NCBI RefSeq assembly: GCF_009766095.1
Contig: NZ_LMUD01000014.1
Location: 481,991 to 545,990, forward strand
Source of the DNA: Granulicella sp. S190
GTDB taxonomy: Bacteria > Acidobacteriota > Terriglobia > Terriglobales > Acidobacteriaceae
DNA length: 64,000 bases
Reading direction: 5' to 3'
Below the pieces are notes generated by a model, which saw only the letters and a program-made list of their open reading frames with translations, had not been told where the DNA came from and did not search any database. Position numbers and translations under genes: made by a program. The number at the start of each line of letters is the position of its first letter. Position 1 is the stretch's first letter. Shown one piece after another: positions 18,717 through 26,619 of the stretch.

Positions 18717-18728
18717 AGTCTTCAGGCC
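18710..18728 (+). terminator. Palindrome overlapping the recG stop codon
   Basis: GGCCTGAA-GTC-TTCAGGCC is an 8-bp perfect stem with a 3-nt loop. It contains the recG TGA stop and has no U tract. It may mark the end of the recG transcript or protect it. Confidence 0.4.
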
Positions 18729-18798
18729 CCAGCCTTAGTAGATTGCTATTTCGTCCACACGAAAAGAATGCTTGTGATCTGAGTTCCGAGAAGGTCTG

Positions 18799-19248
18799 TC
18801 AGCTTGCTGTTGCGTGTCTGTAGCCGCCGAGGTGTGCGGATTGCGAAGGCGAGGCAAGGATAGCTTTTTTGGGACCGCGCTTACGGGCCACGAGAACTCG
18901 GATTCGTTCGATCATCTCTGCCGGGGAAGATGCTCCCTTGGGAAGGAAGACGTCGGCATGGACGGCGCGGTCGAAGGCATTGACGGTGCCGGAGACAATC
19001 ATCGCGGGCAGGCCGGGATGAAGCTGCTTGGCGCGCCGCACCAGCTCGTTACCATCCATCTGCGGCATGATGAGATCGCAGAGGATGAGATCCAGCGTTC
19101 CGGGAAGAGACTGGTCGAGCACCGCGAGAGCTTCTTGCGCGCTCTGTGTCGCAATGACGCGGTAGCCACGGGTTTCGAGAAGGAAGGTGCGTACGGAGAG
19201 AACTTGTTCGTTGTCATCTACGCAAAGGATCGTTTTCTTGGGGCGCAT
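18799..19248 (-). CDS. Single-domain response regulator (CheY-like receiver)
   Basis: A 149-residue receiver domain. The acidic pair D11-D12 (CVDDNE), the phospho-acceptor D58 in LILCDLIMPQMDG, a Ser in MIVSG and the conserved Lys (about 104, LPKGAS) are all present. A basic tail of about 25 residues (ARKRGPKKA) follows the fold with no output domain. It would act by protein-protein contact. No kinase gene is adjacent. The start at 19248 opens MRPKKTILCVDD. Confidence 0.9.
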   Translation of the reverse strand: MRPKKTILCVDDNEQVLSVRTFLLETRGYRVIATQSAQEALAVLDQSLPGTLDLILCDLIMPQMDGNELVRRAKQLHPGLPAMIVSGTVNAFDRAVHADVFLPKGASSPAEMIERIRVLVARKRGPKKAILASPSQSAHLGGYRHATAS

Positions 19249-19909
19249 ACAGTCTCGCTTCTGCCGGACGCCACCTTGTGGTGACTCGCGGCCGATGGGC
19301 CAGTCTGACGCGGCTGCTGGTTTGCAGACGTGCCGGTCTGGTGAGGTTCAAAACTGCCCCGTGGTTCGGCCGAATGCGGCCTTCGGCGCGTAGCGGGTCG
19401 GCTGCTCCCGCAGGAAGAAGACGGAATGAGCAAAACTCTCCTGTCTGCTCCACGAAGGATCAGGGCCAACTGTCCAGCGAGCATAAGCTGCCGAACCGCG
19501 GGGTGCGAGAGAGGCTTTGTGCCCGTGCAGGTTGCCACGCGGCTCCAGGAACGCAAGAGATCCTTCTGCTGCGAGTACAAGTGAGTGTCGATGCCAGGGA
19601 TGCTGGCATCGACCTCACTGCGTGTGCAGACAGCGAGATTGCGCTGGGGAGTCGCGACTGCGGGGCAGTCGAGCTTCTCTCAACTCAAATTGTCAGAAAA
19701 CAGGCGAAAGCAATCATCTCCAACGGCGAGGCATATTGCATGCAACGTCGTCGTCAACGCTTCCCAACATTACGAACGAGCAGGTGAGTTGGCAAGCGGC
19801 GAAGTTAGGGCGAAGATAGCGAAACTTAGAGCTTGCACATCCACCGACGTGGAGAAAATGCCCATATTCATTGACGATTCATGATGTGCTCCTGTTGAAA
19901 TCGAGTGCA
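19249..19909. other. 661-base gap without a recognisable gene
   Basis: Open frames exist on both strands, but they read as Arg/Ala/Cys-rich products with no known family and no ribosome-binding site. Near 19262 a CTGCCGGACGCCACCTTGTG segment partly resembles the family C repeat. It probably holds promoters for the response regulator and decayed sequence. Confidence 0.4.
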
Positions 19910-20875
19910 TCACGGCAGGAAAAGGCGTCCGCTTGCAACAGGAATGGTGCGGCCGCCGACGAACACTTTTGTGACGATGCCCTCTTCGATGGCCGCACTG
20001 ACATGAATGCGGCTGGGTCGAAGCATCTCGATTCCCTGTTCGAGGATGATCTTCTGACCGCTGGCAACGAGGCCATGACGAACAAGATAAGCGATGGTGC
20101 AGCCGGAGGCAGATCCGGTCGCAGGATCTTCGCCGGAGTCGAACTGCATGCGTGCGTGCCATTGCGCTCCTGAGTTCTTTTCTGCCGGTGTGATGCAGTG
20201 AAAGAATTTTGCGCCGACGCTTTCTAGAAAGGGACTAGTGTTTTGTGTAGTGGTACGGAGGCGAGCTGCGACCTCCAGTGATCGCAGAGGGACTATGCAG
20301 AAAGACATGCCGGTTGAGATGACCTGCGCGGGGAGATGAGGATCGAGATCTTCGAGAGACAGACTAAGCGCGTGAGCCAGGGCTGCGCGGATGTCTGAGC
20401 TGTTGAGGGCTTCGCCGAAGGTCGGATCGTTTTGCCGCATGGTTCCGAAGACTCCAACCTCGTGAGGCTGTGGCGCCTGGAAGCGAACTGAGATGGGACC
20501 GACGCCAAGATCGAGAGTGATCTTCTCTGCGCCACGCAGAGTTGGATGATTCAGGTAGAGCCAGCTCGCTGTGCCCAGAGTTGGATGACCAGCGAAGGGT
20601 ACCTCTTCGGTGGTGAGGAAGATGCGAACCTGGATGCCTCGCTCCCGTTCGATCTCCTTAGAACGCGGGAGGATGAAGGTGGTCTCGCTAAGGTTAGTCT
20701 CACGAGCCAGAGCCTGCATCTCATCGGAGGAGAGTCCACGGGCGTCGGTAAAGATGGCGAGCGCATTACCTTCGAGGGCACGTTCGGCGAAGACGTCGAC
20801 CTGAGCGAAATCGAAGGCGCGTAGGACCGGAACGGCTGCTCTTGCAGGCGCAGTAGCGGAATCGTCATTTGACAT
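19910..20875 (-). CDS. PhzF-family isomerase/epimerase
   Basis: A 321-residue member of the PhzF/YddE family, which shares the diaminopimelate-epimerase fold. The catalytic glutamate lies in the ARETNLSETTF motif. The second half has the family's GEDPATGSASGC loop, and TEEVPFAGHPTLGTA is also characteristic. PhzF itself isomerises trans-2,3-dihydro-3-hydroxyanthranilate in phenazine synthesis. There are no other phenazine genes here, so this is one of the many PhzF-like proteins of unknown substrate. It is divergent from the leader/peroxiredoxin unit. Confidence 0.9.
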   Translation of the reverse strand: MSNDDSATAPARAAVPVLRAFDFAQVDVFAERALEGNALAIFTDARGLSSDEMQALARETNLSETTFILPRSKEIERERGIQVRIFLTTEEVPFAGHPTLGTASWLYLNHPTLRGAEKITLDLGVGPISVRFQAPQPHEVGVFGTMRQNDPTFGEALNSSDIRAALAHALSLSLEDLDPHLPAQVISTGMSFCIVPLRSLEVAARLRTTTQNTSPFLESVGAKFFHCITPAEKNSGAQWHARMQFDSGEDPATGSASGCTIAYLVRHGLVASGQKIILEQGIEMLRPSRIHVSAAIEEGIVTKVFVGGRTIPVASGRLFLP

Positions 20876-20967
20876 GGAGGCTCCTCAGAAGTATGGTTTG
20901 AAAAGACCGCGATGGGGCGAACCGGCCTCGTGTCAGTTTAGCTGGCAGCGGTACAAAACATTTAGCC

Positions 20968-21042
20968 ATGACGATGACGCCAAACACGATGCCCACTCTC
21001 TGCTGCTGCTGTTGCTGTAGCCCAGTGTGGGTGTGTGGATGA
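20968..21042 (+). CDS. Putative polycysteine leader peptide
   Basis: A 24-codon frame reading MTMTPNTMPTL, then six consecutive cysteine codons (TGC TGC TGC TGT TGC TGT, 21001-21018), then SPVWVCG and TGA. Internal ATGs at 20974 and 20989 share the frame. There is no Shine-Dalgarno, and a weak -10-like TACAAA at 20952 would make it nearly leaderless. A terminator-like hairpin lies 32 bases after its stop, with the peroxiredoxin gene beyond. Polycysteine upstream frames act as cysteine-responsive attenuators in mycobacteria. The alternative is that the CTG/TGC tract is only low-complexity sequence like that at 1808-1890. Confidence 0.45.
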   Translation: MTMTPNTMPTLCCCCCCSPVWVCG

Positions 21043-21073
21043 GCTAATCGAAGCAAAATCTTCGAGCAGCACA

Positions 21074-21110
21074 GAAACCCACCCAGAGCGAATATGCCGG
21101 GTGGGTTTTC
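21074..21110 (+). terminator. Terminator-like hairpin between leader frame and peroxiredoxin
   Basis: AAACCCACCC and GGGTGGGTTT form a 10-bp stem around a 14-nt loop, followed by TTCT. The GTGGGT at 21027-21032, inside the end of the leader frame, could pair with the ACCCAC of the left arm and so act as an alternative (anti-terminator) partner. The U tract is short, so efficiency is uncertain. Confidence 0.5.
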
Positions 21111-21200
21111 TACGTTGAGCCTGTAGTCCAACCAAGCAAGTTTAGCTGCTAGTTATTTTGAATAAAGGATTGGGTAAACCCCAAAGAAGGCGAATCGAAT

Positions 21201-21857
21201 ATGTCACTCCGCATCAACGATCTTGCTCCTGACTTCACTGCAGATACCACACAAGGCACCATTCACTTCCATGAGTGGATTGGTGACAGCTGGGCTGTTC
21301 TTTTTTCACATCCGAAGGACTTCACCCCAGTGTGTACTACCGAGTTGGGTGCTGTAGCCAACCTGGAGAGCGACTTCGCGAAGCGTGGAGCAAAGGTCAT
21401 CGGGCTTAGCGTGGATCCGGTCGCTAACCACGAGAAGTGGGTAGTCGATATTGAAGACGTCGGTGGGTCGAAGGTGAACTATCCGATGATCGGTGATCCT
21501 GAGCTGAAGATTGCGAAGCTCTACGGCATGCTCGCCGCAGATGCGGGCGAGACATCCGAGGGGCGCACGCCAGCCAATAATGCTCCCGTACGCACTGTTT
21601 TTGTTATCGGGCCGGACAAGCGGATCAAACTAACGCTCGCTTATCCCATGACGACAGGGCGCAACTTCGATGAGATCATTCGCGTGATTGACTCGATGCA
21701 ACTGACGACCAAGCACAAGGTAGCGACGCCAGCAAACTGGAAGCAGGGCGACGACGTGATCATCACCGGTGCCGTCTCCAACGAAGATGCGAATAAGATC
21801 TTTCCCGGGTACAAAACGGTAAAGCCCTATCTACGAACAGTGGCTCAACCGGAGTAG
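21201..21857 (+). CDS. Peroxiredoxin, 1-Cys (Prx6) type
   Basis: A 218-residue thiol peroxidase that reduces hydrogen and organic peroxides in the cytoplasm. The active site PKDFTPVCTTELG gives the peroxidatic Cys45 with the conserved Thr and Pro. Arg in APVRTVFVIG and the C-terminal extension (about 165-218, TPANWKQGDDVII and FPGYKTVKPYLR) are typical of the Prx6/AhpC-1Cys group. There is no second conserved cysteine. AAGAAGG at 21183-21189 precedes the ATG. It may be controlled by the leader at 20968-21110. tRNA-Cys follows 44 bases after the stop. Confidence 0.94.
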   Translation: MSLRINDLAPDFTADTTQGTIHFHEWIGDSWAVLFSHPKDFTPVCTTELGAVANLESDFAKRGAKVIGLSVDPVANHEKWVVDIEDVGGSKVNYPMIGDPELKIAKLYGMLAADAGETSEGRTPANNAPVRTVFVIGPDKRIKLTLAYPMTTGRNFDEIIRVIDSMQLTTKHKVATPANWKQGDDVIITGAVSNEDANKIFPGYKTVKPYLRTVAQPE

Positions 21858-21901
21858 AGTGAGAGCTGCACCCGCTACGCATCATAAAGTGGGGGAACAA
21901 G

Positions 21902-21977
21902 GCACCGATGGCGAAGTGGCTAACGCGCTGGTCTGCAAAACCAGTATTCATGGGTTCAAATCCCATTCGGTGCTCCA
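21902..21977 (+). tRNA. tRNA-Cys (GCA)
   Basis: A complete 76-nt tRNA including encoded CCA. The acceptor stem GCACCGA/TCGGTGC is 7 perfect pairs, followed by U73 (the bacterial Cys discriminator) and CCA. The anticodon arm is CTGGT-CTGCAAA-ACCAG with anticodon GCA, and the T arm is ATGGG-TTCAAAT-CCCAT. Its 3' 48 nt form the left copy of the attachment repeat of the integrated element. Confidence 0.97.
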
Positions 21978-21978
21978 A
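21930..21978 (+). other. attL: 49-bp direct repeat within tRNA-Cys
   Basis: Begins GGTCTGCAAAACCAGTATTC in the anticodon arm and runs through the CCA plus one A. It is identical to 36584-36632. Integration keeps the tRNA intact on this side. Confidence 0.93.
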
Positions 21979-22025
21979 TAAAATCAACGACTTAGCTGCC
22001 ATATACCTGTTGGGCGTCGTTCAAA

Positions 22026-22044
22026 TGTAGTGATAACTGTAGTG
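22026..22044 (+). promoter_or_regulatory. Two TGTAGTG words inside the left end (candidate integrase arm sites)
   Basis: TGTAGTG occurs at 22026-22032 and 22038-22044, a 12-base step. The same heptamer occurs four times at the other end of the element (36448-36486), with steps of 12, 8 and 12. Placement on both sides suggests arm-type sites bound by the N-terminal domain of the integrase. Confidence 0.55.
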
Positions 22045-22075
22045 CCCACCCGCCAAGGTTCGAATTTGAACAAAG

Positions 22076-23234
22076 TCACTGAATAGCCTGCGAGACAGCC
22101 GCTGCGTTGCGTTCGGCGAATGCGATTCTCTGCTCTGCGACATACTGTTCCATTCTGTTCATCGCCTTCGTTTGGTGTTCCTGTGTCGGGTGAGCATATC
22201 GCATGACCATATTAATTTTTGAGTGACCCAGCATCGCTGCGAGTGTCACAAGATCAATGCCCGACTCGATTCCTCGGGTCGCAAAAGTATGGCGGCAGCA
22301 GTACGGGCGGAACGGCTTCACTTTGCTTTCGCGCAATGCTCGTGCGTGTGGGCTTTGGATACCTGGAAGCGGACGCGTTGGGTCTGCTTCGCACGGAAAG
22401 AGGTATGCCCCTTCTGCTTTATTTTTCGGAACTCTCGTCGTGACCTCAGTCATGCGACGTTCGAGAATAGCTTTGACCGCGGCTGTGAGTTTGATACGAC
22501 GCCTCGCGGCCTTTGTCTTTCCATAGGGGTTGAATAGATAGTCCTCGGCTAGATGAACATTCTCTGGCTGGATTCTGTAGACCTCTTCTGGTCGCATACC
22601 TGTTTCGAGCATGATCGTGGCAACATCCCAGAGTGTCGGAGTCGCCTTGGCCAGATATTTATCTTGCTCTTCGTAAGTTAGTACGCGGGTTTGTTCGTTA
22701 TCTTCCCGTAAGGCCTTCGCCGCCGTCATGCTGATCGGATTTCTTAGAGGCAGATCGCCCTTGATTGCGTGATTGAACATCGCACGCAGGCAAGCCAACT
22801 CGCGGTTGACCGTGGCTGGCCTTAGACGCTCCTTGGTCTGAACGCGCTTCTTATCTTTGCCCCGTACCGTCTTGAACTCAGATGAACGTGAGGTCTTATA
22901 TCGCTCCACTTCTTCTGGCGTGATCTTGTCGAGCGGCTTATCTCCGAAGAATTTCAGTAAAGCGAAGCTGCTGTAGCGGTAGCGTTCCGCGCTGCTAGAA
23001 GCCATCTGGTGCTCCTGCATCGCCCACTCAAGGAAATTCTTCATTGCGGTCTTGAACCCCGGAACTTTCTTACGCTTCACGATGCCGACTTCACCCTTGG
23101 CGAGGGTCCGCCTTGTGAATCGACTCCATATTACGGGCTACTTGAAGATTGTCCTGTTTCGTGCTCCGTTGGATGTACTCGCCCTCACGTTTGAAGTTGT
23201 ACCAATAGACGTTTCCTCTTTTGAAGACAGTCAA
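22076..23234 (-). CDS. Tyrosine recombinase (integrase), frameshifted near the N-terminus
   Basis: The catalytic part (GTG 23080 to stop, 334 residues) has a core-binding helical domain (about 15-110) and the catalytic domain with R163 (GMRPEEVYRI), RPYCCRHTFATRG (R263, H264), LGH (H286) and nucleophile Y295 (MRYAHP). The upstream bases in another frame, from TTG 23234, encode a normal arm-binding domain (TVFKRGNVYWYNFKREGEYI ... NMESIHKAD). That frame ends in TGA, but removing one G from the GGG run at 23104-23106 joins it smoothly to LAKGEVGIVKRKK. The TTG overlaps the stop of the upstream gene (TTGA) and has GGGGAGG upstream, so coupled translation is likely. A corrected protein would have 385 residues. 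Either a true mutation or a sequence error. Confidence 0.88.
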
Positions 23235-24064
23235 TTCTTTTCCTCCCCTTTTTTATTTGCGAATTTAAACGTCACGCGAACGCTTTTGGCTTGCTGTAGA
23301 GCTTCAATCTCTGGTGGAAGTTTCAGACCTGTACCGGGTTCGGCTTTCTCATCATTGATCCAGTGCGATAAAGATTTTTCTGTCCTGGTGTGCCCCTTCC
23401 CTCTCAAGTGGGCAAGAACCCACTCTTGCCAACTTGTAGCCACGGGCCTCTCTTCGACGTACTGGGACAACGCCTCCTTTGCTAGTGCGAGAAGTTCGTC
23501 GTGTAATTCCTTGTTTCGCAAACCGATCGCCGTTTTCGCTATGAGATCGGACCCGCACTTTCGTGAGCAGTATTTTGTTCCAGCGCGTCTCGTCTTCGTT
23601 ATGAAATATTTGCGACATGTCGCGCAGGGACCAGAAAGAAGTTCGCAATCTGAGTGGGTCACGAATTGCCTAAAGGTGGCTAACGCGATCTCATCCGGAG
23701 TGCTGCTTTCGAAAGCGAAGAAAGGTTGCGCCAACATTCGGCCTCCATTAGTCGCCACGAGCAGGCAGTAGTTTTTGGTTAGCAATTTCTGCAACCTGTC
23801 GGGGTCTAGGCTGCCCAACATGAAGCGGGTGTTTGGTCCCGATCTCAACCAGTCATCTACCCAAATGCGTAACTCCGCACGAAGGTCTTGGTCGAACTTG
23901 GTGTCCTGCTCCGAGCCGCCGTTTAGCAGATCAACGACGTGCTGGGGAGCGTTGAACAGATCGCCATCGCCTTCGTGAGCGGTCGCCTGGACAGGCATCG
24001 TGTTCTGTTCTGGTCTGAGTGGTTCAGTACGCTTCTTTTTCATCGAGAAAAGTTTATCGCACAT
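23231..24064 (-). CDS. Zinc-ribbon protein coupled to the integrase
   Basis: A 277-residue protein of unknown function. A Cys4 zinc site lies around residues 145-170: GPCATCRKYFITKTR followed by KYCSRKCGSD, resembling the C-terminal zinc finger of CGNR-type proteins. The N-terminal half (about 50-130) is an acidic helical domain with DLRAELRIWVDDWL and MLAQPFFAFE. The C-terminal part is helical with EWVLAHLRGKGHTR. Its stop overlaps the TTG start of the integrase by TTGA, so the two are one operon. An ATG at 24043 (MKKKRTEP) is an alternative start. It could be a regulator or partner of integration; this is inferred from position only. Confidence 0.7.
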   Translation of the reverse strand: MCDKLFSMKKKRTEPLRPEQNTMPVQATAHEGDGDLFNAPQHVVDLLNGGSEQDTKFDQDLRAELRIWVDDWLRSGPNTRFMLGSLDPDRLQKLLTKNYCLLVATNGGRMLAQPFFAFESSTPDEIALATFRQFVTHSDCELLSGPCATCRKYFITKTRRAGTKYCSRKCGSDLIAKTAIGLRNKELHDELLALAKEALSQYVEERPVATSWQEWVLAHLRGKGHTRTEKSLSHWINDEKAEPGTGLKLPPEIEALQQAKSVRVTFKFANKKGEEKN

Positions 24065-24082
24065 TTCTATTATTGCGAAATG
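24062..24082. promoter_or_regulatory. Inverted repeat in the divergent integrase/Xis promoter region
   Basis: CATTTC-tattattgc-GAAATG has 6-bp arms with centres one and a half turns apart. It sits at the start of the minus-strand operon and 77 bases before the Xis-like gene. The surrounding 95 bases are AT-rich and must hold both promoters. It could be an operator for the element's regulator. Confidence 0.35.
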
Positions 24083-24158
24083 TTTATTGATCTACCCCGA
24101 AAACTCTGCTACTGTGTGCCGCAGTGAAGCAGATAAAAGGGCTTAGGGGGTCGAAACA

Positions 24159-24392
24159 GTGAGCACAGCACCAGCAATAACGCGCAATGCGACGAAAGCA
24201 AAGGTCTTAGAGGGGCGCAAATATGCCTCCCCAACCGAACTGGAAGGCCCTTACCCGTACAGCAAACACTCATGGAGAGCTTGGTACTACGCGGGGAAGT
24301 TACGAGGCTGTCTGAAACCCGCAGGCAAGCGGGGACGACTTCTGATCCCGCTCGATGAAGCCGAGCGAGTGATGCGCGAGGGCGTGAAGTAA
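24159..24392 (+). CDS. Excisionase-like small HTH protein
   Basis: A 77-residue basic protein. Residues 30-70 fit a winged helix-turn-helix of the AlpA/Xis type: YSKHSWRAWYYAGKLRGCLK, then a GKRGRLLIPLDEAERVM wing and helix. It starts with GTG, preceded by the purine run AGGGGG at 24146-24151. It is divergent from the integrase operon and first in the plus-strand replication module, the usual place for a directionality/regulatory factor in integrative elements. Confidence 0.65.
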   Translation: MSTAPAITRNATKAKVLEGRKYASPTELEGPYPYSKHSWRAWYYAGKLRGCLKPAGKRGRLLIPLDEAERVMREGVK

Positions 24393-24474
24393 ATCATGCC
24401 GCGATGCGGCGGACGACACCAACGAGAGGCGACACCCCACAAGTCGCCCAAGGCAACCCAGATCGAGGACCGTG

Positions 24475-25050
24475 ATGGCAACGAAGAAGAAATCGACGAC
24501 CGAACCAACTCTCGATGAGTTGTTCGACGCAGACCTCGCAGAGCGCGGGCTTACTCGCCAAGACGCTACTGATCGAGGCATAACTGTAGCCGACGCAAAT
24601 GTGGTGAGGCAGATGCGGATTCACCCAGCGAAACCCGCCATCGTTATTCCCTACTTTGATGCGCTGTCTGATAGACGGCTTGAAATCTTCCGTGGGCGCT
24701 ACTTCGACCCGCCGCTAACCAAGGGAAAACTCCAACGCTATTCTCAACCGCCCGGAACTGGCACCGAGGCTTACTTCGATCCCACACGAGATTGGCCGAA
24801 GATTTTCAAGGATCACAAGATAGATATCTACATCACTGAAGGAGAGTTCAAAGCCATCGTGATGAACAAACACGGCCTTGTCACGATTGGGCTGGGTGGG
24901 GTGGACTCCTACGGCGGCGAGACTCTGACTCCGCTGCTTCAAAAGATCAAATGGAAAGGCCGTAACGTTTTCATCGTCTATGACTCGGACGCAGCTACGA
25001 ATGAGAATGTGCGACGTGCGGCAGAGAAGTTGGCCGAGGTGCTCTCATGA
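24475..25050 (+). CDS. TOPRIM (DUF3854-type) primase domain protein
   Basis: About 191 residues. The TOPRIM signature is visible as YITEGEFKAIV (catalytic Glu) and FIVYDSDA (DxD), in the order seen in DUF3854 domains of plasmid and phage primases. The upstream third includes VIPYFDALSDRRLEIFRGRY. GAGGA at 24465-24469 favours the ATG at 24475 over the overlapping GTG three bases earlier. The frame stops in ATGA overlapping the next gene. The tail usual for the domain (RGARVRVAF ... TGPDDFI) is encoded at the start of that next frame, so the domain is split over two ORFs. Probably primes replication of the excised element together with the helicase. Confidence 0.75.
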   Translation: MATKKKSTTEPTLDELFDADLAERGLTRQDATDRGITVADANVVRQMRIHPAKPAIVIPYFDALSDRRLEIFRGRYFDPPLTKGKLQRYSQPPGTGTEAYFDPTRDWPKIFKDHKIDIYITEGEFKAIVMNKHGLVTIGLGGVDSYGGETLTPLLQKIKWKGRNVFIVYDSDAATNENVRRAAEKLAEVLS

Positions 25051-26213
25051 AGAGACGCGGCGCACGTGTAAGAGTCGCCTTTGCTCCCAGCCTTAGTACG
25101 ACTAAAAAGACTGGCCCGGATGACTTCATAAATATCTTAGGGGCGGAGGTCCTCAAGGCTATTTGCGGCGGTTCGCCAATTCAGAGTTCCATACCCGCAT
25201 CGGGCAGTATGCCAGACATCGAATGCCTTGCGGACATTCAAACAACGGAGATCGAATATCTTTCGGCGCTTCGCTTGCCACTCGGGATGCTGGTTGGGAT
25301 CGAAGGCAACCCCGGTGAAGGCAAGACATGGGTGCAGCTATACATCGCAGCGGCTCTCTCAAATGGGCGAGATCCATTTACGAAGGCACCATGCAAGCCT
25401 GTCGCTTCGATCATCGTGTCCTGCGAAAACCACCCCAATGTTCTCGTGGCCCGACTAACGGCAATGGGCGCGAACATGAAACGCATTCACCTTCTCAATG
25501 GAGTCATCAACAAAGACAAGTCGAAACGATCACTAACACTTTCAGACACCACCACGATCAGAGCCGCGATTATAGGGACTAACGCTCGTTATATCGTCTT
25601 CGACCCACTGCAAAGTTACATGGGTGCGAACGTTGACAGCCACAAAGCCAACGAGACGCGGCCTCTACTGGATGCTCTAGCGAAGCTCGCCGCCGAGATG
25701 AACGTTTGCATCGTCATCGTTCGGCACCTCGCTAAGAGCAACACCGGAAGAAACATACACGCAGGTCTTGGAAGCACCGATATCTCCGGTGCCATGCGAA
25801 TAATTCTCAGGGTCGGCACAGCATCCGACGACCCTCTAAACCGTGCCATTTTTCACACGAAAAGCAACATCGGGGTTTGCGCCGAGCCTCTCGGCTTTGT
25901 TATCGAGGGGAAAGATGACGCAGCCCGTCTTGTGTGGAAGGGGAAGTCATCGCTGACTCTCGCTGACCTGAACGCTCCCGAAAGCTCGAAGCGTCGCACC
26001 CAGGTCGATGACGCGGAGGATTATCTGCGCGAGGCATTAGCGGACGGTCCTAAGTTCATCAACGATCTTGTGAAGAATAGTGGGTTCAACAAAAACGCTC
26101 TCGACCGCGCCTCTGTTCGTGGCGGCATAAAGAAAACGCGGAAGGGAGAGAGTGGTCCGTGGCTCTGGGAATTGAACCCACCTTCAAAGTTTTCACGGAG
26201 GGCGGGCGAATGA
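25047..26213 (+). CDS. RecA-fold replicative helicase (RepA/AAA_25 type)
   Basis: A 388-residue hexameric-helicase-like ATPase related to plasmid RepA. Walker A is GNPGEGKTW (86-94), Walker B is YIVFDPLQSY (about 180) and a motif-3-like block is VIVRHLAKSNTGRN. A C-terminal winged-helix-like region (about 330-380, DLVKNSGFNKNALDRA) follows. The first 30 residues belong to the TOPRIM domain of the upstream frame. It starts within the upstream stop (ATGA), so translation is coupled. With the TOPRIM protein it forms the element's replication module. Confidence 0.82.
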   Translation: MKRRGARVRVAFAPSLSTTKKTGPDDFINILGAEVLKAICGGSPIQSSIPASGSMPDIECLADIQTTEIEYLSALRLPLGMLVGIEGNPGEGKTWVQLYIAAALSNGRDPFTKAPCKPVASIIVSCENHPNVLVARLTAMGANMKRIHLLNGVINKDKSKRSLTLSDTTTIRAAIIGTNARYIVFDPLQSYMGANVDSHKANETRPLLDALAKLAAEMNVCIVIVRHLAKSNTGRNIHAGLGSTDISGAMRIILRVGTASDDPLNRAIFHTKSNIGVCAEPLGFVIEGKDDAARLVWKGKSSLTLADLNAPESSKRRTQVDDAEDYLREALADGPKFINDLVKNSGFNKNALDRASVRGGIKKTRKGESGPWLWELNPPSKFSRRAGE

Positions 26214-26244
26214 TTATGGGAACCAAAACTCTCTATACACACTT

Positions 26245-26331
26245 TGATGTCTATCTTCTCTATCCTTTCTCCCCTCCGTGAGCATACAGACCATAGACAT
26301 CATAGGCATAACTGTGTGGGACACCCCACAC
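26245..26331 (+). promoter_or_regulatory. Two hairpins upstream of a small gene
   Basis: TGATGTCTAT (26245-26254) pairs with ATAGACATCA (26293-26302) around a pyrimidine-rich loop (CTTCTCTATCCTTTCTCCCC). GTGTGGG-acac-CCCACAC (26314-26331) follows. Neither is followed by a U tract. The small gene at 26364 starts 33 bases later. Possibly a leader structure or processing site. Confidence 0.35.
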
Positions 26332-26363
26332 GACCACCGCAACCAACCGAAGAAAGGAACACC

Positions 26364-26564
26364 ATGAGCGACAAAGAAACTCTTTCTCAATACGGCTACC
26401 GCCCTCAAGACTCCAACGACCTCCCCGTCTCTGCGCCACTCACCACGAAGATTCCCGCTTTGCCGAAGGAGTGGTCCGCACCCGAGACTTTTGGCATTGC
26501 AGATACAAACTACCCCGTCAGCGGCCCACCTCAGATCGTTGGCGAATCCGACGAAGAGATGTAA
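26364..26564 (+). CDS. Small hypothetical protein
   Basis: A 66-residue acidic, Pro-rich protein (MSDKETLSQYGYRPQDSND ... SGPPQIVGESDEEM) with no family I recognise. GAAAGGA at 26352-26358 decides the ATG at 26364 rather than the longer upstream frame. It lies between the helicase and the next small gene on the same strand. Function unknown; the composition suggests a disordered or regulatory peptide. Confidence 0.6.
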   Translation: MSDKETLSQYGYRPQDSNDLPVSAPLTTKIPALPKEWSAPETFGIADTNYPVSGPPQIVGESDEEM

Positions 26565-26619
26565 GCCGCGACGACAACTTCAACGCACCACCCAACCCAA
26601 TTGAAAGGAAGTGAGAGCC

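Noticed and set aside
19278-19787. 169-codon open frame between the response regulator and phzF
   Set aside because: Arg/Ala/Cys-rich product without family, start signal or neighbours; competing frames of similar length exist on the other strand.
20865-21131. Minus-strand frame with a polyglutamine run upstream of phzF
   Set aside because: The run is the reverse of the Cys-codon tract, the frame overlaps the phzF start without a homologous product, and phzF has its own normal start at 20875.
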